Below, piece after piece: positions 34,888 to 45,608 of a stretch of DNA of 64,000 bases (positions within the stretch are counted from its first letter, which is position 1; each line of letters begins with the position of its first letter). Under the pieces are notes generated by a model. It worked only from the letters and a program-made list of their open reading frames with translations, was not told the origin of the DNA and did no database searches. This stretch comes from Selaginella tamariscina. Taxonomy: Eukaryota > Streptophyta > Lycopodiopsida > Selaginellales > Selaginellaceae. A program made the translations under genes and the position numbers. Location: contig PUQB01000188.1 in the NCBI GenBank assembly GCA_003024785.1, positions 343,149 to 407,148 on the forward strand, given 5' to 3'.

Positions 34888-35373
34888 AAGTGATGGAAGC
34901 AGAGGTGGAAGCAGATGGACGAAGTGGAATAGAAGTAAGAGGAATGGAAGAAAGACGAGGGAGAGTCAAACAAGGGGGAGACTTTTCAAAGTCACACTTG
35001 GCATGATTGCGAGTTAACCAATCCATACCAAGAATAAGGTGAAAAGCTTGACTCGGCACCACCCGCAAAGATTGAAGCTCGAGCTCACAATCATCCACAC
35101 GAACAACAATGTCCACTTCATCCCGGAACAAGCATGAGTATGTCCGTTGCCGTACAGAATGAAGACTGGTTCTACCGCACGACGCAAATGAAGGCTGCAA
35201 CGTGTAGCAACAGATTGAGAAACAGAGGACAAACTTGAACCTGTATCCACCAACACTGAAAGGAAAACAGGACGAGGCGTGCGATTAAAACGAGCTTGAA
35301 AAGTGAAAACCGGATGATTTGGTGCCGAGTGAACCCCTTGATGATACTCCCGAAAGAAAGATGGAGGGGTCAC
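34820..35373 (-). pseudogene. Gypsy-1 aspartic protease region
   Basis: The minus-strand frame 35373-35014 contains LVDTGSSLSSV, the D-T-G active site of retroviral-type aspartic proteases, followed by a hydrophobic strand. The frame changes near 35190, and a continuation (35200-34820) carries ILGMDWL, a conserved late protease motif. The enzyme would cleave Gag-Pol. It is broken by at least one frameshift. Confidence 0.7.
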
Positions 35374-35377
35374 TAAT

Positions 35378-36357
35378 TTATTCGCACGAGGACCCTCCTC
35401 TACTCGTGCGATTCGTCGTTTCCCGGAAGATCCACCGCATCACAACCTTCCATGCAGCAGCACCAACCGGACGTTGTTGACGCCATGGCCTCCATCCTGG
35501 AAATGGGGGACGCCAATCGGGAAACCGTTGACAGCGCCGATACGTGTGTCCAACCTCATCACATGCCCAACAACGAACTGCACGTCCACGTCCTCGTCCA
35601 CGGGCCCCACCTTGTGCTGGTACACGAGCGGCAACAGCCTCAACCTCCATCGGAGCAGGTCCATCCCCAACATGGAGTGGAACAAGAGCACGTGAAGGCG
35701 CAAGTGGGAGAGGTGACGACTCATATCGTTGTGCCAGCCTCAAAGCATCGTCAAGAGTCACTGGAGCTAGTGCATGCACAAGCCCCACAAGGTCTTGACG
35801 AAGTGCTGGCCACAACATACCTAACTTGATGCGTTCCGACATGTTAGGTTCTGCACGCAGCAAAAGGCTTCGAAAGCGAACACCAAACTGCATCACCGAC
35901 TCAGATGGCTCCTGACGAATACGATGCAACTGCTGAAAAGCATCATCACAGTCGTCCGCATGCCCAAATGCACGTTTGAAGATCTCTGGAAGAATATTCC
36001 AATCTCCACGAGTTGCAACGTCCAGACCATTGTACCACTGCAACGCCGTCCCTTGAAGACAAGTAGGAAACTCGCGCAAACACTGAGCACCGTCCCACGA
36101 ATGATATGTGGCAACCACAATGAAGTGGTCAAACCAATGGTACACATCATCTCCAGGATTTCCGCGAAAGAAATCCGGCCGGACACGGGGTTTGCAACAT
36201 GAGTAGGAGGAGTACCCTGGACTGTGAATGCTGCCATCAACTGAGAATGATTGTTCAGTTGCACACGCATGGCATCCAACAACTGCATGAGTAACTGCTC
36301 CACAGACAAGGGATTTGCCTGTTGTGGATTCATGGATGAAGAAGAGACAAAATCCAC
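35378..36357 (-). pseudogene. Gypsy-1 Gag
   Basis: The N-terminus starts at MDFVSSSSMNPQQ (36357), and a frame change near 36140 joins it to 36145-35378. The second part carries a typical retrotransposon capsid block (LQGTALQWYNGL...FKRAF...LHRIRQEPSESV). A CCHC zinc knuckle, CWACDEVGHTYRRC, follows an arginine/glycine-rich stretch. Gag forms the particle and binds genomic RNA. Confidence 0.75.
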
Positions 36358-36470
36358 AAGAAAGGAATAGATCTAGACAATGGAAAAGCTAGACCTAAGA
36401 AGACAGAGAAAATTAATAAAAATCCGAGCACTCCGTAGGGACAATTAGAGGTGCCCCTCACCTCCACCAA

Positions 36471-36631
36471 TGTGAGAGCTCGGAATATAGAAATGTGTAT
36501 ATCCATTAGTTCAGAAACCCTAACTTATATACAAGAGCGAGTGGTCCAGATTGAATCCAATCCGACGGCTATCAAAATCCACTACGCTAATAATAGTATG
36601 TGCACATGCAGCCGTACACGTGGATCTTACA
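36471..36631 (-). repeat. Gypsy-1 5' LTR (161 bp)
   Basis: The longer LTR copy retains the ACTTATATAC TATA-like segment (in plus orientation). Adjacent sequence on the minus strand reads TTGGTGGAGGTGAGGGGC, a candidate primer-binding site starting TGG. It does not match the usual initiator-methionine tRNA type. Confidence 0.8.
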
Positions 36632-39003
36632 ACACCATATTGACTTATTTATTAATTCTTTTTTTTTAAAATTAATAAGAGGAATGAATTCTAAAGCTTA
36701 TTACTATTATAAATACAAATTCAAAAATGAAAAAGGAAAAATAATTAAATATTAAGAAGATATTATGAATAATTATTAATCTTTATAATATGCAATAGAT
36801 TGAAATTGAAACCAAGACTAATTTTTATGTTCAATTTATTTATCCTTATTAAATCCTTTGCACAACACCAAACACAATATATTTTACTTATAATATTCTT
36901 ATAAATCAAAGTTTAAGCTGATTTATAATTAGTAAAGAGCTTCTTTACTATCATTTACATGCATATTACAAATAATAATAATAATAATAAAACAATTAAA
37001 TATATTTAATATAAATGATTAAGAATGATAAAATACACTAAAATAAGTAAAAAGCTTATAAAATGCCACATAAACATATGCATGTGCACATATACATGTA
37101 TGTGTATGTGTTCATATTTGTATTATTAATAATATTTAATAGAGTAGTTTTTACATAATATTGGTATACTATGACATTGTATAGTATATTACTTTTTATA
37201 ATAATTATAATTTTTTATTTTGTAGTTAAGCTCTCGTTAACAATTGAGTGTAAAGATAATAAGATATTACAAATTGCAACATGCATAATGCTTTTATCAA
37301 TTAAAATATTAAATTAATGAAGTAAGAATGTGACAATTATTTATAGTTTTATATAATATGACCTCAATAATAAATTTATATTAAACATTTAAATAAGAAA
37401 ACTTAATATGAAACTAATGATGATAAAACACATAAGAGTAAATTCATGAAGACATTATATCTTTATTGTTATTAAGCATCACAAAATGGATGTACAATTT
37501 ATTTCAACATGCATGAATGATTCATATTAACACTCAACATAGTAAAAATGTAATTATGACAAAATCTTATTAAAATAAATATATACATACATACATATAT
37601 ATATAAATTATATATGTATTTACATTATGTAAGTGTAGAAGAATCATTTACTGTATTAGTATATATTAATTATCATTTATAAAAGAAAATCATAAGATCT
37701 TCACTTATTTTATATATGGTATATTTAGAATATATTATAGAAATTTACGTAAGTATGCATGTATTTACATATATAAGCGTTCTAAAGTTTATATAATATA
37801 TTAAACATAAACAAATGAAAATAATAAAGAAATTCTAAATGAATATTTGTCTTAGGTGCCAAGGATATTCCTAAAATCATTTTGGAATTAAGAATAAATA
37901 AATAAAGAAATAAAATGAATACTTTTACATCATTATTGTTTATGTTAGTGATGTTGTATGAGGGTATCTTACACATGTATTTACCCAAACCTATAAATGT
38001 AATATACCCTCTCTATTAAAGAAGTCATTACACAAATTAAATAAGGAATGTCATATTATACATATAGTTATATTTTTCAAAATTCGTATATTATTGATGG
38101 TATATTCTTAAAGATATTTTTGAATTATACCATTGGTGATGTAAATTGAAATAAATTCTTTTATTATAAAAATTCATATATTATTTTTGTCATATAATTA
38201 ACAATTAAACGACAATGGTAATGTAAATTGAAATAAATTCTTTATTATAAAAATTTGTATAATATATTAAACATAAACAAATAAAAATAATAAAAGAAAT
38301 TCTAAATGAATATTTGTCTTAGGTGCCAAGGATATTCCTAAAATCATTTTGGAATTAAGAATAAATAAATAAAGAAATAAAATGAATACTTTTACATCAT
38401 TATTGTTTATGTTAGTGATGTTGTATGAGGGTATGTTACACATGTATTTACCCAAACCTATAAATGTAATATACCCTCTCTATTAAAGAAAGTCATTACA
38501 CAAATTAAATAAGGAATGTCATATTATACATATAGTTATATTTTTTAAAATTCGTATATTATTGATGGTATATTCTTAAAGATATTTTTGAATTATACCA
38601 TTGGTGATGTAAATTGAAATAAATTCTTTTATTATAAAATTCGTATATTATTTTTGTCATATAATTAACAATTAAACGACAATGGTAATGTAAATTGAAA
38701 AAATTCTTTTATTATAAAAATTCGTATATTATTTTGTCATATAATTAACAATTAAACGATCTTTAATTTTGCATCTTGCAGCAGCGACGCAAAAATATCT
38801 TTAAGAAATTTTGAATTATACCATTGGTGATGTAAATTGAAATAAATTCTTTTAATATAAAAATTCGTATATTATTTTTGTCATATAATTAACAATTAAA
38901 CGACAATGGTAATGTAAATTGAAATAAATTCTTTTATTATAAAAATTCGTATATTATTTTTGTCATATAATTAATAATTAAATCTTTAATTTTGCATCGC
39001 TGC
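36632..39003. other. AT-rich backbone, D' unit, lacking the solo LTR
   Basis: This continues the unit backbone after gypsy-1. At about 37093-37105 it reads straight through the place where copies A, B and D carry the 1.76 kb LTR. From 37795 it is internally duplicated. No gene is seen. Confidence 0.7.
37795..38995. repeat. Local tandem duplications in the D' backbone
   Basis: A ~466-bp segment starting AATATATTAAACATAAAC occurs at 37795 and again at 38261. Within and after it, an ~80-bp sequence with ATTAACAATTAAACGAC recurs about five times, to 38995. Other units have these sequences once. Confidence 0.65.
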
Positions 39004-39037
39004 TATAAAATCATGAGTCATTTTTTAACTTTCATAA

Positions 39038-39091
39038 GACTTGAACTCGAGACCTTTTAGTTAAAACACACATGTGTTAACCAACTGGTCC
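39038..39091 (-). promoter_or_regulatory. tRNA-like A and B boxes in the gypsy-2 5' LTR (antisense)
   Basis: On the minus strand GGACCAGTTGG (39091-39081) resembles a tRNA A box. GAGTTCAAGTC (39048-39038) resembles a B box about 33 bp downstream. The right LTR has the same pair, with a better B box. No complete tRNA cloverleaf could be drawn. Confidence 0.45.
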
Positions 39092-39337
39092 TATGAAGGA
39101 ATGTTAAAGTTTATTCATGGGGCAAAATTACAACCAACAATTCCAAGTTTTTCCCCTACATACTATGCCGTTTGTACTACTTCGCTAGCTAACTAAAGAA
39201 TACTATGTACACCTTAGACCATGTTCCACCACCTCACTACGTCAGCAGCCACGTCAGCCACATCAGCAGCCATGTCAGCAGCCGCGTCAACAGGCAGGAC
39301 AATGCCAGCACCAGAAAGCTTACACGCACCTGGTTCC

Positions 39338-39712
39338 TCATCCGTGAGAATCCACTAACCACCTAGGTGGGCTCCATCTCCACTTCACTTGACGTTGAAG
39401 TTTCACTCCAAGCAGTGGAAGCCACTGTCTTTCTAATAAGTCCCGCTCCTCCAGATCACCTCGTTCCCAAGAAACCTCATGGTGGGAAGCCACTGCCGAT
39501 ACCAGTGTAGTCCAGAAGAAGACAACCGCGCGCTGAGTCGTCCACCTCCTCCCCTTGAACACCCCTGCGTTTCGTGAGCGCCAAATGGCCCACATGGTGC
39601 AGCCCCGAATGAAGTACCACTGACTCGACGACATCCCCAGCGGCTCTTTCACTGTATCTAAGGCGAGGCCCGGACTAAAGCTGGGAAGGTCTCTGTCCCC
39701 CTTCACCACCAA
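39338..39712 (-). pseudogene. Fragment resembling the C-terminus of a plant LINE reverse transcriptase
   Basis: The minus-strand frame encodes FIRGCTMWAIWRSRNAGVFK followed by a tryptophan-rich segment. It recalls the conserved end (zf-RVT region) of plant L1-type LINE proteins, where an LRGC-xxW-xIWxxRN motif is usual. It is antisense within the LTR of gypsy-2, with no upstream LINE domains, so it is probably a captured fragment. A short remnant (46247-46035) remains in the right LTR. Confidence 0.4.
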
Positions 39713-40148
39713 CTGGTCCGTATGATCCTGAATGCTGAACTACACCATCAACAGCAAGGCATATATTCATACGCATGTTCTAGACCATTGTGGACCACAC
39801 ATTCCAGACCAGTTGTGAACCATACAATCCTCAGAACCTCAGATATATAAATAGGGTTCCAGTTCCAGGTTTCTCAGAATCATTCAACACCAGTCTTCGA
39901 CCTTGTGTTTCATTTTGTATTTATTTCTTTCTTGAATACAATCTCCTCCTTTCAAGGTTCCACCCTTGTTCTAAAGGTTTCGCCCTTTGCACAAGGTCGT
40001 GACAGTTTGAATGATTCTAGGGTAGTGACAAGCTTCTGTTTTCACTTGTCATCGATCCCATTTTCTTTCTTTCTCTCTTTTCAATTTTCTTTTCGATTTT
40101 TTTTTTCTTTTTTTTTTTCTTCTTTTTTTCTTCTTCTTCGACTCATCA

Positions 40149-41055
40149 TGTTCCGAGCCTACTCTTCATGAGCAAGTTGCTGCCCTTCAGCAGCAGCTCG
40201 CACAACTACACCTGGAGAATGATCAGCTCCGACAGCGTGCAAATTCTCCAGAGCCGAAGATCAGCATGCCCGAAAAGTTCGATGGTACCCGATCAAAGTT
40301 CCGAGGTTTTCTCAATCAAGTTCGTCTGCGAATCGTGATGTAGCCAAGGCGCTACAACACAGAACCCATTAAGGTTGGATTGATCGGGTCGTTGTTTTCT
40401 GGTTCTGCTCTTTCATGGTTCTCAGCCTTGCTGGAGAACAATGATCCAATCCTTGGGAATTTTGACGAGTTTGTGGAACGGTTCACGGCGATGTTTAGTG
40501 ACGTGGATCGTGAGAGTGTTGCCATCACCAAACTTCGTCAGCTTCACCAAGGGGGTATGTCGGTAGCAGAGTACGCATCGAAGTTTTAACTTCTTGCTTG
40601 TGATGTCACATGGGGAGATCGTGCTCTCAAGGAGGTTTTTCGGTCGGGGTTGCAGGACGAGGTCAAAGACATGTTGCTGAATTTTGCGGTTCCGGAAACC
40701 CTCACCAGCATGATCGAGTTGGCAATTCGTTGTGACAACCGGTTGATCGAGTGGAAACAAGAACGTCGGCATCCTTCTTTCTTCTTGGTGCCGTCTTCTT
40801 CCATTTCTGCAGTCCCTGTTCCCTCATCTGCTGATTCATCATCTTCCTCAGTAGAACCATCCCCGATGGAATTAGGGCGATCACGCCAAGGCAAGCTTTT
40901 GCCAACCGAACGTCAGAAGCGGATTCAGTACAAGCTTTGTTTGTACTGTGGGGACCCGTACCACGAATTGTCATCGACGTCCAAAACAAGCTCGTGAAGT
41001 GGCCCTTGCTGTGCTGCCGGGAAACGAGAAGGTCCAGCTCGAATAGGAGCCGTCC
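40149..41055 (+). pseudogene. Gypsy-2 Gag
   Basis: The frame reads a coiled-coil-like start (QQQLAQLHLENDQLRQ), then MPEKFDGTRSKFRGFLNQV and LLSGSALSWFSAL-type capsid motifs. A degenerate zinc knuckle (CLYCGDPYH) lies near 40940. Two in-frame stops, TAG 40341-40343 and TAA 40587-40589, each fit a C-to-T change in a glutamine codon. The frame is lost near 40970, within the knuckle. Confidence 0.7.
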
Positions 41056-41159
41056 GGCTGGATTGCCGTGGAACAACTCATGTTCCTGAAGGCTCTTCAC
41101 TCATAACATCTTCCCTTCCTCATCTTGGATCCATTCCATCCACGAAGGTGTGCAAGCCG

Positions 41160-43024
41160 TTCCATGTTCTGGTGCAGTTGAAGACACCAGAGGTGGAGTT
41201 CTCTGGTAAAGCTTTGGTGGATAGCGGAGCGAACGCAAATTTCATCGACAAGAATTTTGCTGTCAGGCACGAGATCGTCTACATCCTTTGAAGACTCCTG
41301 GTTCTGTATGGGTCGTTGATGGACGAGATATCAAATTTGGAGCGATAACAAATGACACGGAGTTCGTTGAGGTCATTGCTTGCGGTGCTGTGTGCAACAT
41401 CTCCTTCAGTGTTGTTTCTATTCCAGACTCTACGATTATCCTTGGTTTGCCGTGGATCGAGTTGGTGGATCCTAGTTGGAGAGAACGTTTCATGAACAAT
41501 TTCCCAACTATTTCAACTCCAGCCACACTCTTGATTCCGATCCTGTTCCAGTTCCTCCTCCACTTCAAGTCTCGCATATCACCTTGAAGCAGTTCAAGAA
41601 AGATAGCCGACATGACCCAGCATCCGTGTTCGCGATCAAAGTCCATCCCTACTCTGCTAAGGATGATTCTATTCCTCCTACCTTACCAAAGCAGTATGCC
41701 GATTTCGCAGACGTCTTCGACAAAAAAAAAAGCTTATGCCTTGCCACCGCATCGTGAGTACGACTGTCCTATCGATCTCGTTGAGGGTAAGCAGCCGTCC
41801 TCCAGTCCCATTTACGGTCTCTCACCAACAGAGTTGGAGACATTGAGGAAATACATTGAGGAGAATCTTGTCACTGGATTTATCCGTCATTCGCGATCAC
41901 CGGCTGGTGCTCCAGTATTTTTTGTTTCCAAGAAGGATGGAAGTCTCTGGCTTGTGGTGGACTACAGAGATCTGAATAAGGTCACCATTCCAAACAAGTA
42001 TCCTCTCCCGCTCGTCTCCGACATGCTCGAACGTCTTTCTGGTGCCTAGTACTTCACAAAGATCGATTTAAGAGGAGCGTACAATCTCATCCGAATTCGA
42101 GAAGGGGACGAGTGGAAAACAGCTTTCCGTACACGCTACGGACATTTCGAGTACGTAGTAATGCCGTTCGGCCTGACAAATGCACCTGCTGTGTTCCAGC
42201 ACATGGCTAACGATATTTTCTGGGACTTCTTGGATTTGTTTGTCATCATGTACCTAGACGACATCCTGATATTTTCTAAGACTCGAAGAAGAACATGAAC
42301 GGCATGTACGGTTAGTCTTGGAGAGGCTTCGGAAGCACCACCTATTTGCCAAGTTGGAGAAGTGCTCTTTCAGTCAGCAGTCTGTCGAGTTCCTGGGGTA
42401 CATCATTTCAGCTGAAGGTGTTCACATGGATTCTACAAAAGTCTGAACTGTATTGGAGTGGGAGAGACCATCAAATGTTCATGATGTTCGATGTTTCCTC
42501 GGGTTTGCAACTTCTATCGACGTTTCGTTCGGGATTTCTCCAAGATTGCATTGCCATTGACAAAGTTGACTGGCAAGGATGTTCTATTTGTCTGGTCCTC
42601 TGAGGCTGAGGAGGCGTTCGAGTTCCTAAAAAAGGCGTTCACCTCGGCACCTGTTCTTATCCATCCTGACCCTGCAAAGCCATATTTCGTGGAAGTTGAT
42701 GCTTCTGACTTCGCCATTGGTGGAGTGTTGTCCCAGGAAGGTCCAGATCATCTTCTCCATCCCATTGCTTTCCATTCCCGTAAGTTCACTGCACCTGAGA
42801 TCAACTATGATGTCTACAACAAGGAGCTACTGGCGATTGTCGATGCCATTGAGGAGTGGCGCAGATTCCTTGAAGGTTCCTCGCATGTGGTTAAGGTGTA
42901 TTGTGATCACAAGAACCTCCAGTACTGGGCACAGCAGCACGAGTCCTCAATCGACGTCAGGCGCGATGGGCACAGTCTTTGTCCCAGTTCCGATATGAGA
43001 TTATTCATCGTCCTGGTCGTCTAA
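41160..43024 (+). pseudogene. Gypsy-2 protease, reverse transcriptase and RNase H
   Basis: The protease motif ALVDSGANANFID lies near 41210-41250. RT follows in shifted frames: [38 protein letters not shown], a TAG at 42047-42049, then [26 protein letters not shown] and YLDDILIFS near 42255-42280. RNase H ([16 protein letters not shown], then [20 protein letters not shown]) runs to about 43024. The Y-L-D-D catalytic motif is intact, but frameshifts near 41740, 42285 and 42450-42490 and the stop codon prevent translation. Confidence 0.8.
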
Positions 43025-44360
43025 ATGGCAAAGCAGATGCTTATCTCATCGCAGTTACCTAGCTCCAGTATCAGGTGAAATCCGATTTGATCAACAAAAC
43101 AAGTCATTCTGAGCTCCGACCAGTTGTTGGTGAACGCGCTTTCCCCGTTCTTCTGCTCCAGTTGACACTTCATTTTTGAATCTAATCCGAGAAAATCTCC
43201 CTCAAGACGAGTTTGCTCGTGATGTCCTTGCACATGTTCGAGCGAGTTCAGCCATTGTCTTCAGGGTCACAACTACGAGATTATGCTGCTTTCCATCTTC
43301 ATAATGGGTTGCTGTACCACACATCCAAATCTAGTTCCGGACGGAGAACTGAAGTTGCGAGCTGTCCAACACAGCTGCAGGATATTTTGGCATTTGAAAG
43401 ACGATCGGAGCTGGTACAACGGGTGTTCTCAGTGGCCTCGGCTTCGTGAGTATGTTGAGAGATTTGTGCGATCTTGTGACACATGCCAGCGTACAAAGCT
43501 TCCTCGTGATCGACCGGTTGGACTACTACAGCCTCTCCCTATTGCTCAGCGGCCATGGTCATCCATCACCATGGATTTCCTCACGGATTTACCGCTTCTA
43601 GAGGTTTGATGCTGTCCTAGTCATTGTTGACCGGTTCTCTAAGATGGCGCACTTTGTTCCCTGCAACAAGACATGTTCGGGTCTAATGCTGCAGATCTGG
43701 TGTACCAAGAGGTGTTCCGCCTTCATGGTCTCCCGATGAACTTGTCACTGATCGAGGTCCCCAGTTCACTTCGGCATTCTGGCGGAGATTCCTAGATCGG
43801 CTACGTATCACCGGGAAGCTATCTACTGCACATCATCCTGAAACAGATGGACAATCGGAGCGCACAATTCAGACTCTGGAACAATATCTCTGGTGTTTCA
43901 TTTCTCATCTGCAAGATGATTGGGTCGATCTCCTTCCTGCTGCCGAGTTCGCGTACAACAACACGGCACATCATCCATAGGTGTGTCGCCATTTTTCGCG
44001 TTCTCTGGTGTTTATCCTCCTGGTCCTACAGCTTGCCTGTGGTTCCTGGCCTCACCACTGCTGCCGAAGTGCAGCATCATCTTCAACGCGCTCGGGATTT
44101 GCAACAACAAGCTACTAATCGTTCCCGTTACTCTCCTCCAGCATTCACAATTGGTGACCAAGTGTGGCTCCTCTGGCGTCATTGGCCAACCACACGTCCC
44201 TGTGACAAGCTGGACTATCAACGCTTGGGGCCATTTTGGCATCATTGACAAACTCTTTGATGTGACGTTTCGTCCTCGAGCTTCCGCCAACCATCCAGAT
44301 CCATCCGTGTTCCATGTTTCTTTGTTGGAGCCTTATCATGCTCCTGGCCGACTTCTTCCA
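43025..44360 (+). pseudogene. Gypsy-2 integrase
   Basis: An HHCC-type zinc region ends CDTCQRTKLPRDRPVGLLQP near 43475-43540. The DDE core has ITMDFLTDLP for the first aspartate (about 43575), [10 protein letters not shown] for the second (43749) and [10 protein letters not shown] for the glutamate (about 43858). It continues to the C-terminal VFHVSLLEPYHAPG motif near 44308-44350 that precedes chromodomains. At least five frame changes are needed to read it through. Confidence 0.8.
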
Positions 44361-44580
44361 ACCACCTCCTCCAGTTACAGTTGCTGGTGAACCTGAGTTC
44401 GAAGTTGCTGCAATTTTTGACTCCAAACTTGTTCGAGGTCAGCTTCACTATTGTCGTGGACTAGATCGGTTATGACTTGGTGAATGCACTTGGGAGCCTG
44501 CTGCTCATCTCGTTCATGCTCCTGATCTTGTTGCCGAGTTCCATCAACGATATCCCTGTAAACCCCTGGACCAGTGACGA
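44361..44580 (+). pseudogene. Gypsy-2 chromodomain
   Basis: Downstream of integrase the frame reads EPEFEVAAIFDSKLVRGQLH, then ECTWEPAAHLVHAPDL and VAEFHQRYP. The order is that of a chromodomain (an E-x-I-L-D-x-R-like start, a WEP motif and a final amphipathic helix). In chromoviruses it steers integration to chosen chromatin. A TAG at 44473-44475 and later stops interrupt it. Its last helix is the source of the following minisatellite. Confidence 0.65.
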
Positions 44581-45600
44581 GCATCATTCATGCTCCTGAT
44601 CTTGTTGCCGTTGATGGAACTTGGGAGCCTACTGCTTCTCGTTCATGCTCCTGATCTTGTTGCTGAGTTCCATCAATGATATCCTACAAAACCTGGACCA
44701 GTGACGAGCATCGTTCATGCTCCTGATTTTGTTGCCAAGTTCCATTAACGATATCCTGCAAAACCTGGACCTCCTGCAAAACCTGGACCAGTGACGAGCA
44801 TCGTTCATGCTTCTGGTTTGTTGCCGTTGATGGAACTTGGGAGCCTGCTGCTCATCTCGTTCATGCTCCTGATCTTGTTGCCGAGTTCCATCAACGATAT
44901 CCTGCAAAACCTGGACCAGTGACGAGCATCGTTCATGCTCCTGATCTTGTTGCCGAGTTCCATAGGTTTTGCAGTGACGAGCATCGTTCATGCTCCTCCA
45001 TCAACGATATCCTGCAAAACCTGGACCAGTGACGAGCATCATTCATGCTCTTGATCTTGTTGCCGAGTTCCATTAATAATATCCTGCAAAACCTAGACCA
45101 ATGATGCGTTCATGCTCCTCCATCAACGATATCCTGCAAAACCTGGACCAGTGATGAGCATCGTTCATGCTCCTGAATCTTGTTGCCGAGTTATTAACGA
45201 TATCCTGCAAAACCTGGACCAGTGACGCGTGAGGCTCGTATCGAAGGGGGTAATAGTGTAAGCGTTCATGCTCCTCCATCAACGATATCCTGCAAAACCT
45301 GGACCAGTGACGAGCATCGTTCATGCTCTTGATCTTGTTGCCGAGTTCCATTAACGATATCCTGCAAAACCTGGACCAGTGACGAGCATCGTTCATGCTC
45401 CTGATCTTGTTGCCGAGTTCCATTAATAATATCGCAAAACCTGGACCATGACGCGTTCATGCTCTCCATCAACGATATCCCGCAAAACCTGGACCAGTGA
45501 CGAGCATTGTTCATGCTCCTGATCTTGTTGCCGAGTTCCATTAACGATATCCTGCAAACCTGGACCAGTGACGAGCGCCTGAGGCTCCATCATGAAGGGG
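44510..45600. repeat. ~72-bp minisatellite derived from the chromodomain end
   Basis: About 14 complete or partial copies of a ~72-bp unit containing CTCCTGATCTTGTTGCCGAG and AACCTGGACCAGTGACGAGC fill the space between chromodomain and right LTR. The unit corresponds to 24 codons of the chromodomain tail (HAPDLVAEFHQRYP). Some copies are truncated or fused, and some longer ones also carry GGAACTTGGGAGCC from the WEP region. Confidence 0.85.
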
Positions 45601-45608
45601 GTAAATAA

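Larger units (their letters stand above)
31799..36631 (-). mobile_element. Ty3/gypsy LTR retrotransposon 1, short LTRs, degraded
   Basis: Coding runs on the minus strand in the order gag, protease, RT, RNase H, integrase. The LTR copies lie at 31799-31937 and 36471-36631. The flanks are AACAC on the left and ACACC on the right; the uninterrupted site at 3819-3826 reads AACACC, giving a 4-5 bp target duplication. The polypurine tract reads GAGAGGAGGGGATGA just before the 3' LTR (in element orientation). A primer-binding-like sequence starting TGGTGGAGG follows the 5' LTR. Internal frames are interrupted several times, so it is not autonomous now. Confidence 0.85.
39004..40004 (+). repeat. Gypsy-2 5' LTR (~1.0 kb)
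   Basis: It ends CGTGACA and matches 45609-46472, but has about 200 bp more (39490-39710) that the right copy lacks. It contains tRNA-like pol III boxes on the minus strand (39038-39091), a 12-bp CACGTCAGCAGC-type repeat (39239-39290) and a minus-strand LINE-like coding fragment (39338-39712). Confidence 0.8.

Noticed and set aside
35452..35829. Plus-strand frames across the gypsy-1 gag
   Set aside because: Antisense to Gag including its zinc knuckle; no independent support.
44510..45600. Possible CRISPR or regulatory repeat array
   Set aside because: The whole 72-bp unit, not just a short repeat, is duplicated and it is coding sequence of the chromodomain.
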